Assembly (NCBI GenBank): GCA_009920915.1
Contig: RFZB01000008.1
Span: forward strand, 1 to 37,319
DNA from: Sphingomonadaceae bacterium
GTDB lineage: Bacteria > Pseudomonadota > Alphaproteobacteria > Sphingomonadales > Sphingomonadaceae
Length of the DNA stretch: 37,319 nt
Reading direction: 5' to 3'
This document shows positions 8,314 to 18,987 of this stretch, piece after piece (within the stretch, counting starts at the first letter, position 1; every line of letters begins with the position of its first letter). Position numbers and translations under genes: made by a program. The notes under the pieces are model-generated. The model was not told the DNA's origin. It worked only from the letters and a program-made list of their open reading frames with translations, and made no database searches.

Positions 8314-10824
8314 ATGCGTCGTTCCCAATGGATTCTTTTAAGCACGGTCTGTGGACTGGGCTTTGTAACCGCGCCTGCATTTGCTCAGGATGCGCAGCCT
8401 CAGGCTGATGCGGCCGATGACTCGGCCATTATCGTGACGGCTCGTCGCCAGAATGAGCGACTTCAGGATGTTCCGGCGTCCGTTGCCGTGCTGACCACGG
8501 ATACGCTGCAGCGCACGGGCGCTGTAAAGGCGGAAGATTTTGTTAAGCTGACACCCGGCGTCACCATCGTGACGGGTACGGCCGAAGCAGGCGATACGCA
8601 GATCAACATCCGCGGCATCAACGGCGCGCGTGACGCAGAAAGCTCTGTCGCACTTGTCGTTGACGGTATTTTGAAGACCAACACCGCGCAATTGAACCAG
8701 CCGCAGGGCACGTTGCAGCAAGTTGAAATGCTGAAAGGCCCGCAGGGCGCCATTTATGGCCGCAACGCTGCCGCGGGTGCCATTGTCTTGCAGACTTTGA
8801 AGCCCACCGACGTGCTGACTGGCGCGATGAAGGCCTCTTACGGCCAATATAATACGCTTGAAGCAACAGCGCATATTGCAGGGCCGCTGGGTGAAAATCT
8901 GGGCTTTGTTCTGTCCGGCTATGCTGCCAGCACGGATGGTTTTTATACCAACGTCCTGACCAAGGACAAAACCGTTGATGACAAGGAAAACTGGGCTTTG
9001 GATGGCCGGTTGGTCTATGGCCAGGGCACCGCAACGCAGCTTGACATGAAGGCGCGCTATGCAAAGTTCAGCGGCGCCTCGCTGCCGTTCAATGCGGCCT
9101 TCCATCTTCCCAACTTTGCGGCTGCAAACCCGGCCTTTTACGAAGATGTGAACAAGCATCCGTTTAAGTTCTACAACAACATCCGCCCGACCAATGACCA
9201 GAAGAGCTTCGATATGTCGCTCAAGCTGGATCAGGAATTGTCGGATTCACTGAAGTTGGTGGCTTGGGCGCTCTATTCAGACGTCAAGCAGGATCTGGTT
9301 GCAGACGGCACATCGGCTGACTTTGCGCGCTTCATCAGCGCAAAGGACCCACGCGCCCAATCGTCAGTCAATTCTTGCTTTGTCAGCACGGCGGCACTTA
9401 AGGGCTATCCGGTCAACCAGCCGGGGGCGATTGGCCAAATTCCGGTGCCCTTCATTTTCGCACCGGCCAACGGCTCTACCTTTGGCCCGTACAGCCCAAC
9501 GACCTGCGATGGCACGCAATATCAGCTGCGCAACCAGGAAGACATCAGCGCCGAAATCCGCCTGATTGGCGATGCAGGGGCGGTTAACTGGCAGGTTGGT
9601 GCCTATTACCTGAACATCAAGCGTAAGGTCGGCGTCAGCTTGGGCGCAGATACGGGCGCTGGGGTGACCAAGCAGCTCTATAACAACCCAACGTCGTCCA
9701 ACCCGACCACGCTTTTGCTGGCGGACCAGTTCAAGACCGACGTTTATGCGGCTTTTGCTTCGTTGGAATATACGCCCAACGACAAGTTCAACGCCGGCAT
9801 TGCGCTGCGCTATGACATTGAAGATCGCAAGTCCTCGTCGCTGGTGCCGACGGCGCTGGATCCCTTCACGGGTGGCCCGATCAATCCGGGTCAGGCCTTT
9901 GGCAAGCTAACAGACAAGAATGCGCGCTTTGAGCAGTTTGAGCCCAAGGTGACGGTCAGCTATAAGCCGAACAGCGACCTCAATATCTACGCGAACTGGG
10001 GCATTGGCTTTAAGTCGGGCGGCTTCAACAACCAAGGCTCCGCCCAGTTGATCCGCGACAATTTCGTGTCGGCCTTTGGCGCCAACGTGAAAGTCAACGA
10101 CCAGTATGACAAAGAATGGTCAAGCGCGTTTGAAGGCGGCGTGAAGGGCAATTTGCTCGATGGCAAGGTCACGTTTGATCTCGCTGGTTATTACACGCAG
10201 GTCCACAACATGCAGTTCTTCGAATTCTTCGTCGGCGGCTTTGGCCTGCTGCGCGTGGTGTCGAACATTGACCGCGTGGATCTGAAGGGCATTGAAGCCA
10301 CGACCTCGGTTAAGCCGATGCGTGGTGTCCGCTTGTTCGGCTCGTTCAACTACACCGACAGCGAGATTAAGGAAAATGCCTCGCGCCCCTATACCGTTGG
10401 CAACAAATCGCCTTACACGGCGGATTATACGCTGAACGCGGGGATTGAGCTTGAAAAGCCAATTAAGACGGGTCTCAAGGCCTTTGCGCGTGCAGATTAT
10501 CGTCTGACGGGCCCGACTTGGTTCCACACTGTGCAGAACCAGTCGATCCCGACCTTGTTCTCGGGCCTGTTGCCGATTTCGGCGCTGCAGCTGCCGGCTG
10601 TGGTTGGGAATGGCAAATATGACGTGGCCCGTCGCGCGTCCTTTGGCGTGGCAAATGTCCGTCTTGGCATTCAGGGCGACCGCTATGGCCTGTCGATCTT
10701 TGCCAATAACGTGACAAACAAGCGTTATCTGAACGAAGTCATCACCGCTGTTGAATTTGGCGGGTCGTTCATCACGCCGGGCACCCGGCGCTTGATTGGT
10801 GTTGAAGGCAGCTACAAGTTCTAA
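8314..10824 (+). CDS. TonB-dependent outer-membrane receptor
   Basis: Signal peptide MRRSQWILLSTVCGLGFVTAPAFAQ, IIVTARRQNERLQDVPASVAVLT plug, VEMLKGPQGAIYGRNAAAGAI, terminal ...LIGVEGSYKF. The ORF opens at 8290; 8314 is the likely start. Confidence 0.95.
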   Translation: MRRSQWILLSTVCGLGFVTAPAFAQDAQPQADAADDSAIIVTARRQNERLQDVPASVAVLTTDTLQRTGAVKAEDFVKLTPGVTIVTGTAEAGDTQINIRGINGARDAESSVALVVDGILKTNTAQLNQPQGTLQQVEMLKGPQGAIYGRNAAAGAIVLQTLKPTDVLTGAMKASYGQYNTLEATAHIAGPLGENLGFVLSGYAASTDGFYTNVLTKDKTVDDKENWALDGRLVYGQGTATQLDMKARYAKFSGASLPFNAAFHLPNFAAANPAFYEDVNKHPFKFYNNIRPTNDQKSFDMSLKLDQELSDSLKLVAWALYSDVKQDLVADGTSADFARFISAKDPRAQSSVNSCFVSTAALKGYPVNQPGAIGQIPVPFIFAPANGSTFGPYSPTTCDGTQYQLRNQEDISAEIRLIGDAGAVNWQVGAYYLNIKRKVGVSLGADTGAGVTKQLYNNPTSSNPTTLLLADQFKTDVYAAFASLEYTPNDKFNAGIALRYDIEDRKSSSLVPTALDPFTGGPINPGQAFGKLTDKNARFEQFEPKVTVSYKPNSDLNIYANWGIGFKSGGFNNQGSAQLIRDNFVSAFGANVKVNDQYDKEWSSAFEGGVKGNLLDGKVTFDLAGYYTQVHNMQFFEFFVGGFGLLRVVSNIDRVDLKGIEATTSVKPMRGVRLFGSFNYTDSEIKENASRPYTVGNKSPYTADYTLNAGIELEKPIKTGLKAFARADYRLTGPTWFHTVQNQSIPTLFSGLLPISALQLPAVVGNGKYDVARRASFGVANVRLGIQGDRYGLSIFANNVTNKRYLNEVITAVEFGGSFITPGTRRLIGVEGSYKF

Positions 10825-10849
10825 GCTAAGCCTTTTTCACCGGCACAAT

Positions 10850-10890
10850 AAGGCCCAGCCCGCCACCCCCTCGGCAGGCTGGGCCTTTTA
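10850..10890. terminator. Rho-independent (bidirectional) terminator
   Basis: aAGGCCCAGCC ... GGCTGGGCCTt stem with flanking A/T-rich ends, between convergent genes. Confidence 0.75.
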
Positions 10891-10919
10891 TTATCAGTGT
10901 GGATCTGCAGACTTGAGCG

Positions 10920-11363
10920 CTAGGCGTCTGGCAATTGGGTAAAACTTTCGCGCAGTTCTGCCAAATAGCGCAGGCCGCTTTCGGTAAGTGCCATTAACTC
11001 GTCTCGCGCCTTATCAGTCGCGGTGATATATTTGCGGCCGTCGCGCACCACCCAGCCGCGCTGCACCAAAATTTCCACTTTGCGGCGGACGGTTTCGCGC
11101 GGAATGCCGCTGTAATCAGCAATGGACTGCAAGTTGATTGCCTCTTGCTTTACCGAGCGGACCGAGGCTGTCTGCCATTGTTCAAAGCTGAGGTCTGGCG
11201 CATTGCGGCGAGAAAATGTGCGCTCGCCAATAATCATCAGCACCAAAAATAGGTCTAAATCCCCATCGAAAAAGCGACGACAGGTGATGAGGTGTCGCGA
11301 CAGGGCGGCCACATTCTGCGCGTGGATATGGCCAAAATGCGCGCGCAACTGCTTATCGTCCAT
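10920..11363 (-). CDS. Winged-helix / MarR-like transcriptional regulator
   Basis: 147 aa. LQSIADYSGIPRETVRRKVEILVQRGWVVRDGRKYITATDKARDELMAL (wHTH). Adjacent and divergent to the P450 gene. Confidence 0.65.
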   Translation of the reverse strand: MDDKQLRAHFGHIHAQNVAALSRHLITCRRFFDGDLDLFLVLMIIGERTFSRRNAPDLSFEQWQTASVRSVKQEAINLQSIADYSGIPRETVRRKVEILVQRGWVVRDGRKYITATDKARDELMALTESGLRYLAELRESFTQLPDA

Positions 11364-11476
11364 GATACACCCCGTTTCTAAGAGGCTCTATCGCCCAAAA
11401 TGGGTTGTGGGCGCAATTGGCTTTGGCAAATTGCGATATGGTGGATGGCAATAACCAAGAGAGAGGATGAGCCGCT

Positions 11477-12712
11477 ATGCGCCCGTCAAGCCAGATCGAT
11501 ATTTTTTCCCCGCACGCCTATCTCGACGAGGCTGAAGTCGCGCGCCGCGCCAAAGCAATGCGCGCGCAAGGCCCGTTGCTGTGGATTGAGCAAGAGCCTT
11601 ATCGGCCCTTCTGGGCGGTGTTGCGCAATGAAGATATTCGCACCGTTGAACGCGACAATAAGACGTGGCTGGCTGAGCCGCGCCTGACCTTGATCCCGAG
11701 CGACGCAGAAGATGCCATCATTGCCCAATGGGGCAAGCGCACGGGGCCGGTGCGCACCTTGCTCGATATGGATGAACCCGATCACCGCAAATTCCGCGGT
11801 TTGACGCAAAGCTGGTTTAATGGACGTTTTCTGGATGGCTTGCGGGATCGCATGACCCAGCTTGCGACCGAATATGTCGATAAGCTTGCGACGCTGGGCG
11901 GAGAATGTGATTTTGTTGAGGAAATCGCGGTTCCCTATCCGCTGATTATGATCACCTCGATCTTGGGCCTGCCCGATAGCGATGCCCCCTTGGTCCTGAA
12001 GCTCACTCAAGCGCTCTTTGGTGCGCAAGACCCGGATCGCCAAAGCGGCGGCGACCATGGTCAGGAAGTTGCGATGCAGTTTTTTGGCTATCTTGCGGGC
12101 GTGGTGGCGGAGCGGCGGCAAAATCCGCGCGAAGACCTGATGTCGACCATTGCCAATGCGACATTGGATGGTGAGCCGCTGTCAGACATGGATACCTTGT
12201 CTTACGGCATGCTGCTGGCGGCGGCCGGGCATGACACTACCAGTTCGTCAGTTGGTGTTGGCATGATGCAATTGGCGCGCAACCCTGCGGAATTTGAAAA
12301 GCTGAAAGCCAATCCAGACCTGGTAGGCACTGCGGCGCAGGAAATGTTCCGCTGGGCAACGCCAGTACGCCATTTCTTCCGCACGGCGGCCAAGGACACG
12401 GTGCTGGCAGGCCAAGAGGTGAAGGCGGGTGAGTCCGTCTGCCTTATGTATCTATCAGGAAATCGGGATGAGGCCGCCTTTGACGATCCAGACGCGTTCC
12501 GCGTCGATCGGACGCCCAACCGCCATGTCGCCTTTGGCTATGGCGCGCACCATTGCCTCGGCCGGATCTTGGCCGAAATGGAAGTCGAAGCGCTGTTCCG
12601 CGAAATCGCCAAGCGCGTGGACAGCGTGGAGCTTGCCGGCCCCGTGGAATGGGTGAAAACCAATCACACAGGCGGCCTTAAGCACCTGCCCATCCGCTAC
12701 AAAATGCGCTGA
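11477..12712 (+). CDS. Cytochrome P450
   Basis: 411 aa. I-helix AAGHDTTSSS, ExxR in QEMFRW, heme-binding loop FGYGAHHCLGRILAEME. Confidence 0.96.
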   Translation: MRPSSQIDIFSPHAYLDEAEVARRAKAMRAQGPLLWIEQEPYRPFWAVLRNEDIRTVERDNKTWLAEPRLTLIPSDAEDAIIAQWGKRTGPVRTLLDMDEPDHRKFRGLTQSWFNGRFLDGLRDRMTQLATEYVDKLATLGGECDFVEEIAVPYPLIMITSILGLPDSDAPLVLKLTQALFGAQDPDRQSGGDHGQEVAMQFFGYLAGVVAERRQNPREDLMSTIANATLDGEPLSDMDTLSYGMLLAAAGHDTTSSSVGVGMMQLARNPAEFEKLKANPDLVGTAAQEMFRWATPVRHFFRTAAKDTVLAGQEVKAGESVCLMYLSGNRDEAAFDDPDAFRVDRTPNRHVAFGYGAHHCLGRILAEMEVEALFREIAKRVDSVELAGPVEWVKTNHTGGLKHLPIRYKMR

Positions 12713-12726
12713 GCCATGGGGTCCGG

Positions 12727-13248
12727 TCAGGCGGCGGCGTGCAGCGCCTCCGCCCGCGCCTTGAGTGCCAGGGCTGTATCGTCAAAAGCGCGTTTCACCC
12801 ATGGCCCGGCAAAGCGGAACACGTGAATGCCGTTTTCGCCCAAAAAGGCATCAGTGCTGTAATAGGTGCAGCTGGCCGGGCCTGTCGCTTCAATCACTTG
12901 ATCGCGCCGGGCGGGGTAGGGCCAATAGTCCAAATTGGGGAATTCCCAGCTCAGCAGCCGCTCAGGCTCAAACCCGCAAATATATTCAAGGTTCGGCACG
13001 GTCGGTCCCCCTGCTGTGGCGTAGTTGATAAGCGTCATTTCAACTGGCGCCCCCATTTCGAGCGTGGAGACAGCCCGAATGCAAAAGGGATTCCATTCAT
13101 TATAGCGCGGCAGGTCTGTCAAAATCTGCCACACAATGCTGGCGGGCGCGTTGATGGACACCGTTTCGCTGCGCGTGACGGCGTCGGGGTTAAAGCCCAT
13201 GACAGGGTCTTGCGCGACGGTTTTGGCCGTTTTCATCCAATCAAGCAT
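12727..13248 (-). CDS. SRPBCC-family protein (START-like)
   Basis: 173 aa. SETVSINAPASIVWQILTDLPRYNEWNPF, typical of SRPBCC proteins. Start overlaps the upstream gene's stop. Confidence 0.8.
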   Translation of the reverse strand: MLDWMKTAKTVAQDPVMGFNPDAVTRSETVSINAPASIVWQILTDLPRYNEWNPFCIRAVSTLEMGAPVEMTLINYATAGGPTVPNLEYICGFEPERLLSWEFPNLDYWPYPARRDQVIEATGPASCTYYSTDAFLGENGIHVFRFAGPWVKRAFDDTALALKARAEALHAAA

Positions 13249-14356
13249 TGTCTCTCTCCAAATCTTTTAGCTTCACCACGTGCGCCTCGGGTAAGGGATG
13301 CGCGCTTGCCCCGGCCCAACGCAACAGGGCAGTGCCTTCGCGGTGGCCGCATGTATCAATCCAATTATAGGCCCCGGTCTTCAGGCCGGGATCGCGCGCG
13401 GCACAGATGATCCGGACGGCGCCGCTGGCATCAACCTTGGCGGAATGCTTGTTCACCGTGATGTGCCGAAAGCGATAGTCCAGACTTTCCATCCACCAGT
13501 TATCCAGCTGAAAATTCCAATAATAACAGTCTGGCGGTGTGACATCGATCACCCAGGCTTCATCGGGTGCGATCTGCCAATAGGCATGAGCGTAATAAAT
13601 ATCCTTTGCGCCGCCGCCTTTTTGGAACATCGCCTGATCAATATCGGGAAAGCAATTGGGCGTCTGACGGAACAGGCGTGTCCAATCTGCAAAGGTCTGA
13701 GCCACACCGCCCACAAATTGCGCTGCCGCGCCAAGGCCCTGCGCCAGCTTTGCGGCGTCAAGCGGCGCTGGAACGGCCGGTCCGCCAATACGTTCAATAT
13801 GGAATTCCCCGCCGCGCTCTGTGTCGCGGCTGAGGGCGGATTGCCGGATGATGATCACACTTGCATCGGGCTCTAGCCTTAGCCAATTTTTACCCGCGTC
13901 TGCGCCTGTCGGCGGCGTGCAGCTGGCAATAATTTCGACCTCGCCATTGGGCCCCCATTGAATATCCCCATCCATCAGGCTGCCGGTTGCATGGGCGCTG
14001 CCATCAATATGATAGCGCATGGCATTGGCGACGATGGAAAAGTAAAACATCGATCCGCGCGTGCCAGTGATGCGATACGCATTGCTGCCCGAGATTGAGG
14101 CGTTCCAATATTCATTATCCGGGTTGTCCGCGCCAATTTTCCCAGTTTCGTGGCTTAACTGATAGAAAAAGGGAAAATCAGGATCGCTGGCCTCCACATA
14201 TTGTTCCAGCGCCAATTTGCTAAGCCGTGAAAGGTAGCGAAAGCCTTCTGCCCGGATCAATGGATCATCGGGCACATCGTCTGCCAAGATAATTGCCCCC
14301 GCGTCCGCCAGCTTCGCGCAATAATCGCGCCAAGCCTGGGCGATATTCGCGGTCAT
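13241..14356 (-). CDS. DUF1214-domain-containing protein
   Basis: C-terminal YYWNFQLDNWWMESLDYRFRHITVNKHSAKVDASGAVRIICAARDPGLK.. pattern typical of DUF1214. MTANIAQ start at 14356 overlaps the upstream stop (ORF opens at 14368). Confidence 0.75.
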   Translation of the reverse strand: MTANIAQAWRDYCAKLADAGAIILADDVPDDPLIRAEGFRYLSRLSKLALEQYVEASDPDFPFFYQLSHETGKIGADNPDNEYWNASISGSNAYRITGTRGSMFYFSIVANAMRYHIDGSAHATGSLMDGDIQWGPNGEVEIIASCTPPTGADAGKNWLRLEPDASVIIIRQSALSRDTERGGEFHIERIGGPAVPAPLDAAKLAQGLGAAAQFVGGVAQTFADWTRLFRQTPNCFPDIDQAMFQKGGGAKDIYYAHAYWQIAPDEAWVIDVTPPDCYYWNFQLDNWWMESLDYRFRHITVNKHSAKVDASGAVRIICAARDPGLKTGAYNWIDTCGHREGTALLRWAGASAHPLPEAHVVKLKDLERDNA

Positions 14357-15123
14357 GCGGCCACCCAATCGCCGCCATTCACATCGAGCATCGCGCCTGT
14401 CACTTCGCTCGCATAGTCAGACAGCAGGAAATAGACGGCCTTGGCGCAATCCTGATCCGGCGGGATATGGCCAATAGGAATCTCGCTGGCGCGCTGTTTG
14501 CGGAAGGCCTCGCCCGCCGCGCCTTGCGACGCGAAGAATTGATCCAAGGGCACGCCATCCATCCAACCCATCAGCGCGGTATTGGCGCGAATGCCTGTGC
14601 CGGCCAGTTCAATCGCCAGTTGGCGAGTGAGCTGGTTGACCGCGCTTTTGGCCATGGCATAGCCGCCTTCGCCGGGCATGGGCTTGCGCGTCGCAAGTGT
14701 TGAGATGTTGACGATGGACCCGCTGCCTTGCGCCTTCATCTGCGGGACAACAGCTTGCGCCATGCGGAGGCCGCCAACCGCAATGACATCCAAGGCCTGC
14801 ATCACTTGATCAATCGAATGGTCGATGAGGCTGCCCCAATCGGGGTGATAATAAGCGGAATGGACCATGCCATCGATCCGCCCCCATTTGTCGACGGCGG
14901 CTTTGGCAAGCGCATGGCATTGGTCCGTCTGAGACACATCGCAGGGCACAGCAATGGCATTGCCACCCGCGGCATTAATATCAGCAGCGAGCGCGTTAAT
15001 AGCCTCGACCGACCGCGCAGAGACAACGACCTTGGCACCCTCAGCAGCCGCCCCGCGGCACATGGCTTGGCCCATGCCCGGGCCTGCACCGGTTACAATA
15101 ATAACCTTATCTTTCAGGATCAT
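14353..15123 (-). CDS. Short-chain dehydrogenase/reductase (SDR)
   Basis: VTGAGPGMGQAM cofactor motif, GYAMAKSA (YxxxK), C-terminal ..GAMLDVNGGDWVAA. Confidence 0.92.
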   Translation of the reverse strand: MILKDKVIIVTGAGPGMGQAMCRGAAAEGAKVVVSARSVEAINALAADINAAGGNAIAVPCDVSQTDQCHALAKAAVDKWGRIDGMVHSAYYHPDWGSLIDHSIDQVMQALDVIAVGGLRMAQAVVPQMKAQGSGSIVNISTLATRKPMPGEGGYAMAKSAVNQLTRQLAIELAGTGIRANTALMGWMDGVPLDQFFASQGAAGEAFRKQRASEIPIGHIPPDQDCAKAVYFLLSDYASEVTGAMLDVNGGDWVAA

Positions 15124-15139
15124 GCTGCTCTCTCCTCAT

Positions 15140-16303
15140 TTATTTTTTAAGGTATTTATCGTGATAAAAGGCAAAGTCCGCCTCTATGCCCTCTGGCGTT
15201 AAGCCAAACTCATCCGCGCTATATTTGTGGCGCGGGCGCGCCTCGCGGGCATTGTCTTTCACACAGGCGTCCAGAGCGGCACGCGTAGCAGCATCTGCCG
15301 TGATGCCCAGTTGCGCCAACACAGCTTCGGCCATGCCAATTGGGTCGCTCACTGTTTCCTCATACTGCACATCAATAATTTGATCGGCTACCAATCGGCC
15401 ACGCAGCGCCTCTAGCCGTTCCAGCCCGGTGCGGAACCGGCGGCTCCAATGTGCGCCTTGCTGGTCTTTGCGATAGCTGGTCGAACTGTTGATGCTGAGG
15501 GACGCGCACATCGAACAATAGCTGGGCAGGACTTGCCCAACATGTCGATGCGTCATGACCAGCTTCACATCAGGCCAGACGCTCAGCAAGCCATTAAGTC
15601 CGCCCATCAGATGATGTGGGGTTTTAAACACCCAGGGGCGACGCGCCTCGCCCTGCAAGACGCGTTGATGCTGAATGACTTGCAGAAACCGATATAAATC
15701 GTGGAATGCCGGTTCATGATCCTGATCGGCCTGCCAATAGCCATAATCATGAATGGGCATCATTGAGTCATAGGTGGTCGACAGGAAGGTGCGATCCAGC
15801 AGCACAACTTCCTCATTCACCGCCATCGCGTCCATCGGGTCAATCGATTCAAAATCTGGCCATTGCGTCAGCAGCCAATCGACCATCTGTTTGGCAGCCT
15901 CTTGGCGCGGTGTGGGGTCGGTCTGGCTTTCGTCGGGCAGCGGGAAGGGGAAGCCCGTTTCCCACCACCACAAGGCCGTAAAGCCGGGCACAGCCGCGAG
16001 GAGGCGATGCACCATGGTAGAGCCCGTGCGCGGTAATCCAATGATAGCGCAAGCCAGATCAATCCGCTCTTCTGCGGCTTCGGGATGGTCTTTGAAATAC
16101 TGGACCAGCTTTAACCGATCAGACAGGGCAGATTGAATGCGGACGCCAGCCGAACTTTCGGGAGAAAGAAGCCCGGCATCGCGGTTCACATACCCAATCA
16201 AGGCCTGAAGCGGCGCTTCAAACCAAGGATCGCCAAAATCAGTTAGCCCCGTTTCCGCAATGGCCTGTTGCATCAGTTGGTCCGCATCAAGCTTATGGGG
16301 CAT
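15140..16303 (-). CDS. PAPS-dependent sulfotransferase family protein
   Basis: 387 aa. 5'-PSB-loop-like IIGLPRTGSTMVHRLLAAVPGFTALWWWE, RRPWVFKTPHHLMGGLNGLLSVWPDVKLVMTHRHVGQVLPS (3'-phosphate-binding region style). Confidence 0.88.
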   Translation of the reverse strand: MPHKLDADQLMQQAIAETGLTDFGDPWFEAPLQALIGYVNRDAGLLSPESSAGVRIQSALSDRLKLVQYFKDHPEAAEERIDLACAIIGLPRTGSTMVHRLLAAVPGFTALWWWETGFPFPLPDESQTDPTPRQEAAKQMVDWLLTQWPDFESIDPMDAMAVNEEVVLLDRTFLSTTYDSMMPIHDYGYWQADQDHEPAFHDLYRFLQVIQHQRVLQGEARRPWVFKTPHHLMGGLNGLLSVWPDVKLVMTHRHVGQVLPSYCSMCASLSINSSTSYRKDQQGAHWSRRFRTGLERLEALRGRLVADQIIDVQYEETVSDPIGMAEAVLAQLGITADAATRAALDACVKDNAREARPRHKYSADEFGLTPEGIEADFAFYHDKYLKK

Positions 16304-16309
16304 GGGGGT

Positions 16310-17068
16310 TTATCCTTTTACCGGAGCGAGAGACGGGCTGTTCTGCAAGGCTGCGTGCACCCGGGCGGCATGGGCGGGGCGGCAGACCAGAAGGTCTGGC
16401 ATATAGGGGTCTGGCTGGTTGTAGAGGAGCGGCGATCCATCAAGGCGGCTGACATGAAGTCCATGGGCCAGCGCGACAGCCGCAGGGGCGCAACTATCCC
16501 ACTCATATTGGCCGCCACTGTGCACATAAATATCCGCTTGGCCCAAAAGCACTGCCATAGCCTTGGCGCCTGCACTCCCCATGGGGATCAGCTCTGCACC
16601 CAATTGGTCTGCGACAGCTACGGCCTCTGCTGCCGGGCGTGTGCGGCTGACGACCATCCGAAGCCTGTCCGGCGCAGCAGGGAGCGTGGTTGGCCGATCA
16701 CTGCGGAGAACCAGACCGGCATCCGGCAAGGCAACGGCCCCGACACTGGGCTTTCCATCAATGGAAAGGGCAACATGCACCGCCCAATCAGTGCGTTCCT
16801 CGCCATATTCTCGCGTGCCATCGACAGGATCAATAATCCAGACGCGGGATTTGGGGAGGCGCGTTGGATCATCCTGTTCCTCTTCGGACAACAGGCCATC
16901 CTCGGGCCGCTGCTCTCGCAAGGCATGGACCAGAAAGGCGTTGGCCGTGGCATCACCTGCTTTGCCCAGCGCTTTAAGGCTCAGCAGCCCCGAGGCGCGA
17001 ACGGTGCGCAACAACTGGCCTGCCGTTTCGGCAAGATGGGCGGCAAGGTCTGCATCGGTCATCGCCAT
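16310..17068 (-). CDS. cysQ: 3'(2'),5'-bisphosphate nucleotidase (CysQ-like, IMPase superfamily)
   Basis: VWIIDPVDGTREYGEERTDWAVHVALSIDGKPSVGAV and GGQYEWDSCAPAAVALAHGL. ORF opens at 17086 with TTG; the ATG at 17068 is more likely. Confidence 0.9.
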   Translation of the reverse strand: MAMTDADLAAHLAETAGQLLRTVRASGLLSLKALGKAGDATANAFLVHALREQRPEDGLLSEEEQDDPTRLPKSRVWIIDPVDGTREYGEERTDWAVHVALSIDGKPSVGAVALPDAGLVLRSDRPTTLPAAPDRLRMVVSRTRPAAEAVAVADQLGAELIPMGSAGAKAMAVLLGQADIYVHSGGQYEWDSCAPAAVALAHGLHVSRLDGSPLLYNQPDPYMPDLLVCRPAHAARVHAALQNSPSLAPVKG

Positions 17069-17078
17069 GGGTTTCGCC

Positions 17079-18986
17079 TCAATCAAAGGGGATGATCTGG
17101 CGAATAATTTCGTCAGCGGCCTCTTCCGGGCTCATCCGCGTGGTATCGATCCGCACTTCGGGACTGTCCGGCGCTTCATAGGGGCTGTCAATGCCGGTAA
17201 AGTTCTTCAGGGTGCCCGACCGCGCCTTTTTATACAGGCCCTTCACATCGCGCGCCTCAGCGTCTGCCAAGGGCGTATCAATGAACACCTCAATAAATTC
17301 GCCTTCGGGCAGCATGGCACGGACCATCTCGCGCTCAGCGCGGAAGGGGCTGATAAAGGCGGTAATCACAATCAGGCCAGCATCTGCCATCAGCTTGGCC
17401 ACTTCCCCGACGCGGCGGATATTTTCAATCCGGTCTGCCTCGGTAAAGCCAAGATCCTTATTCAGGCCATGGCGAACATTGTCGCCATCCAGCAAGAAGG
17501 TGTGCCGGTTCATCAGGTGCAATTTCTTTTCAACCAAGTTCGCAATGGTTGATTTGCCAGAGCCCGACAGCCCCGTGAACCACAGCACAGCGGGCTTTTG
17601 GTTCTTCAGGCTTGCGTGCATTTCTCTTGTAATATCAATTGCTTGCCAGTGAACATTCTGGGCGCGTCGCAACGAAAAATGCAGCATCCCGGCGCCCACT
17701 GTATGGTTGCTGATCTTGTCAATCAGGATAAAGCTGCCAAGCGCGCGATTGTCCTCATAAGGGTCAAACACTAGGGGCTTATCCGTCGCAAGTTCCGCAA
17801 CGCCAATGCCGTTCAATTCCAACGTTTTAACAGCCAACCGCTCCAGCGTATTGACGTTAATTGCATATTTGGGCTGCTGGATCGTAACGGACACCATCTG
17901 CGTGCCAAGCTTCAGCCAATAGGCCCGGCCTACGTGCAAGGCGGCATCATCCATCCAAACAAGGCTGGCCTCAAATTGGTCTGCAACTTGGGGCGGCGTG
18001 TTTGCCGCTGCAATGACATCCCCGCGTGAACAATCAATCTCATCTGCAAGGCACAGCGTAACGGATTGACCGGCAACAGCCTCGTCCAAATCTCCATCCA
18101 AAGTCACGATGCGGCTAATGGTCGACGTCTTGCCTGACGGCAGCACTCGCACCGCATCACCGGGGCGGATGTGTCCGCTGGCAATCAGCCCAGAAAAGCC
18201 ACGGAAATCAAGATTTGGCCGGTTGACCCATTGGACAGGCAAGCGAAATGGTTTGGCCAAATCCGCCATATCATTAATCTCAACCTGTTCCAGATGATCG
18301 ATTAATGAAGGGCCTTGATACCAAGGCGTAAAGGCAGAAGCGCCTGTAATATTATCGCCTTTGAAGCCGGAAATTGGGATGGCGGTAAAGTCCGCAATCC
18401 CAATGCTCTGCGCAAAGGCCGCATAGTCGGCCACAATCTCGTCAAAGACCTGCTGGCTATAGTCCACCAAGTCCATTTTATTGACGGCCAGCACAATGTT
18501 TCGAATGCCAATTAAATGCGCCAAATAGCTGTGGCGGCGCGTTTGCGTCAGCACGCCCTTGCGCGCATCAATCAGGATCACGGCCAAATCGGCAGTGGAG
18601 GCGCCTGTCACCATGTTGCGCGTATATTGTTCATGCCCCGGCGTGTCCGCGACGATGAACTTGCGCTTTTCCGTCGCGAAGAAGCGATAGGCGACATCAA
18701 TGGTAATGCCCTGTTCGCGCTCCGCCGCCAACCCATCGACAAGAAGGGCAAAATCAATCTCTTGGCCTTGTGTGCCGACGCGCTTGCTATCGGCTTCAAG
18801 CGCAGCCAATTGATCTTCAAAGATCATCTTGCTGTCATAGAGCAGCCGGCCAATCAGCGTGGACTTACCATCATCAACAGAGCCGCAGGTGATGAAGCGC
18901 AACAGGCTTTTGCGCTCATGCTGGCGCAAATAGGCGTCAATATCTTCGGCTATCAGAGCCTCGGTGCGATAGACAGGGTCGGTCAT
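17079..18986 (-). CDS. cysNC: Bifunctional sulfate adenylyltransferase subunit 1 / adenylylsulfate kinase (CysN-CysC fusion)
   Basis: N-terminal GTPase: [48 protein letters not shown]-terminal APS kinase: [45 protein letters not shown] start near 18986. Confidence 0.96.
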   Translation of the reverse strand: MTDPVYRTEALIAEDIDAYLRQHERKSLLRFITCGSVDDGKSTLIGRLLYDSKMIFEDQLAALEADSKRVGTQGQEIDFALLVDGLAAEREQGITIDVAYRFFATEKRKFIVADTPGHEQYTRNMVTGASTADLAVILIDARKGVLTQTRRHSYLAHLIGIRNIVLAVNKMDLVDYSQQVFDEIVADYAAFAQSIGIADFTAIPISGFKGDNITGASAFTPWYQGPSLIDHLEQVEINDMADLAKPFRLPVQWVNRPNLDFRGFSGLIASGHIRPGDAVRVLPSGKTSTISRIVTLDGDLDEAVAGQSVTLCLADEIDCSRGDVIAAANTPPQVADQFEASLVWMDDAALHVGRAYWLKLGTQMVSVTIQQPKYAINVNTLERLAVKTLELNGIGVAELATDKPLVFDPYEDNRALGSFILIDKISNHTVGAGMLHFSLRRAQNVHWQAIDITREMHASLKNQKPAVLWFTGLSGSGKSTIANLVEKKLHLMNRHTFLLDGDNVRHGLNKDLGFTEADRIENIRRVGEVAKLMADAGLIVITAFISPFRAEREMVRAMLPEGEFIEVFIDTPLADAEARDVKGLYKKARSGTLKNFTGIDSPYEAPDSPEVRIDTTRMSPEEAADEIIRQIIPFD

Positions 18987-18987
18987 C

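Noticed and set aside
16563-17552. 329-aa plus-strand ORF
   Set aside because: Antisense to cysQ and cysNC; low-complexity Ser/Arg/Ala-rich translation with no domain motif.
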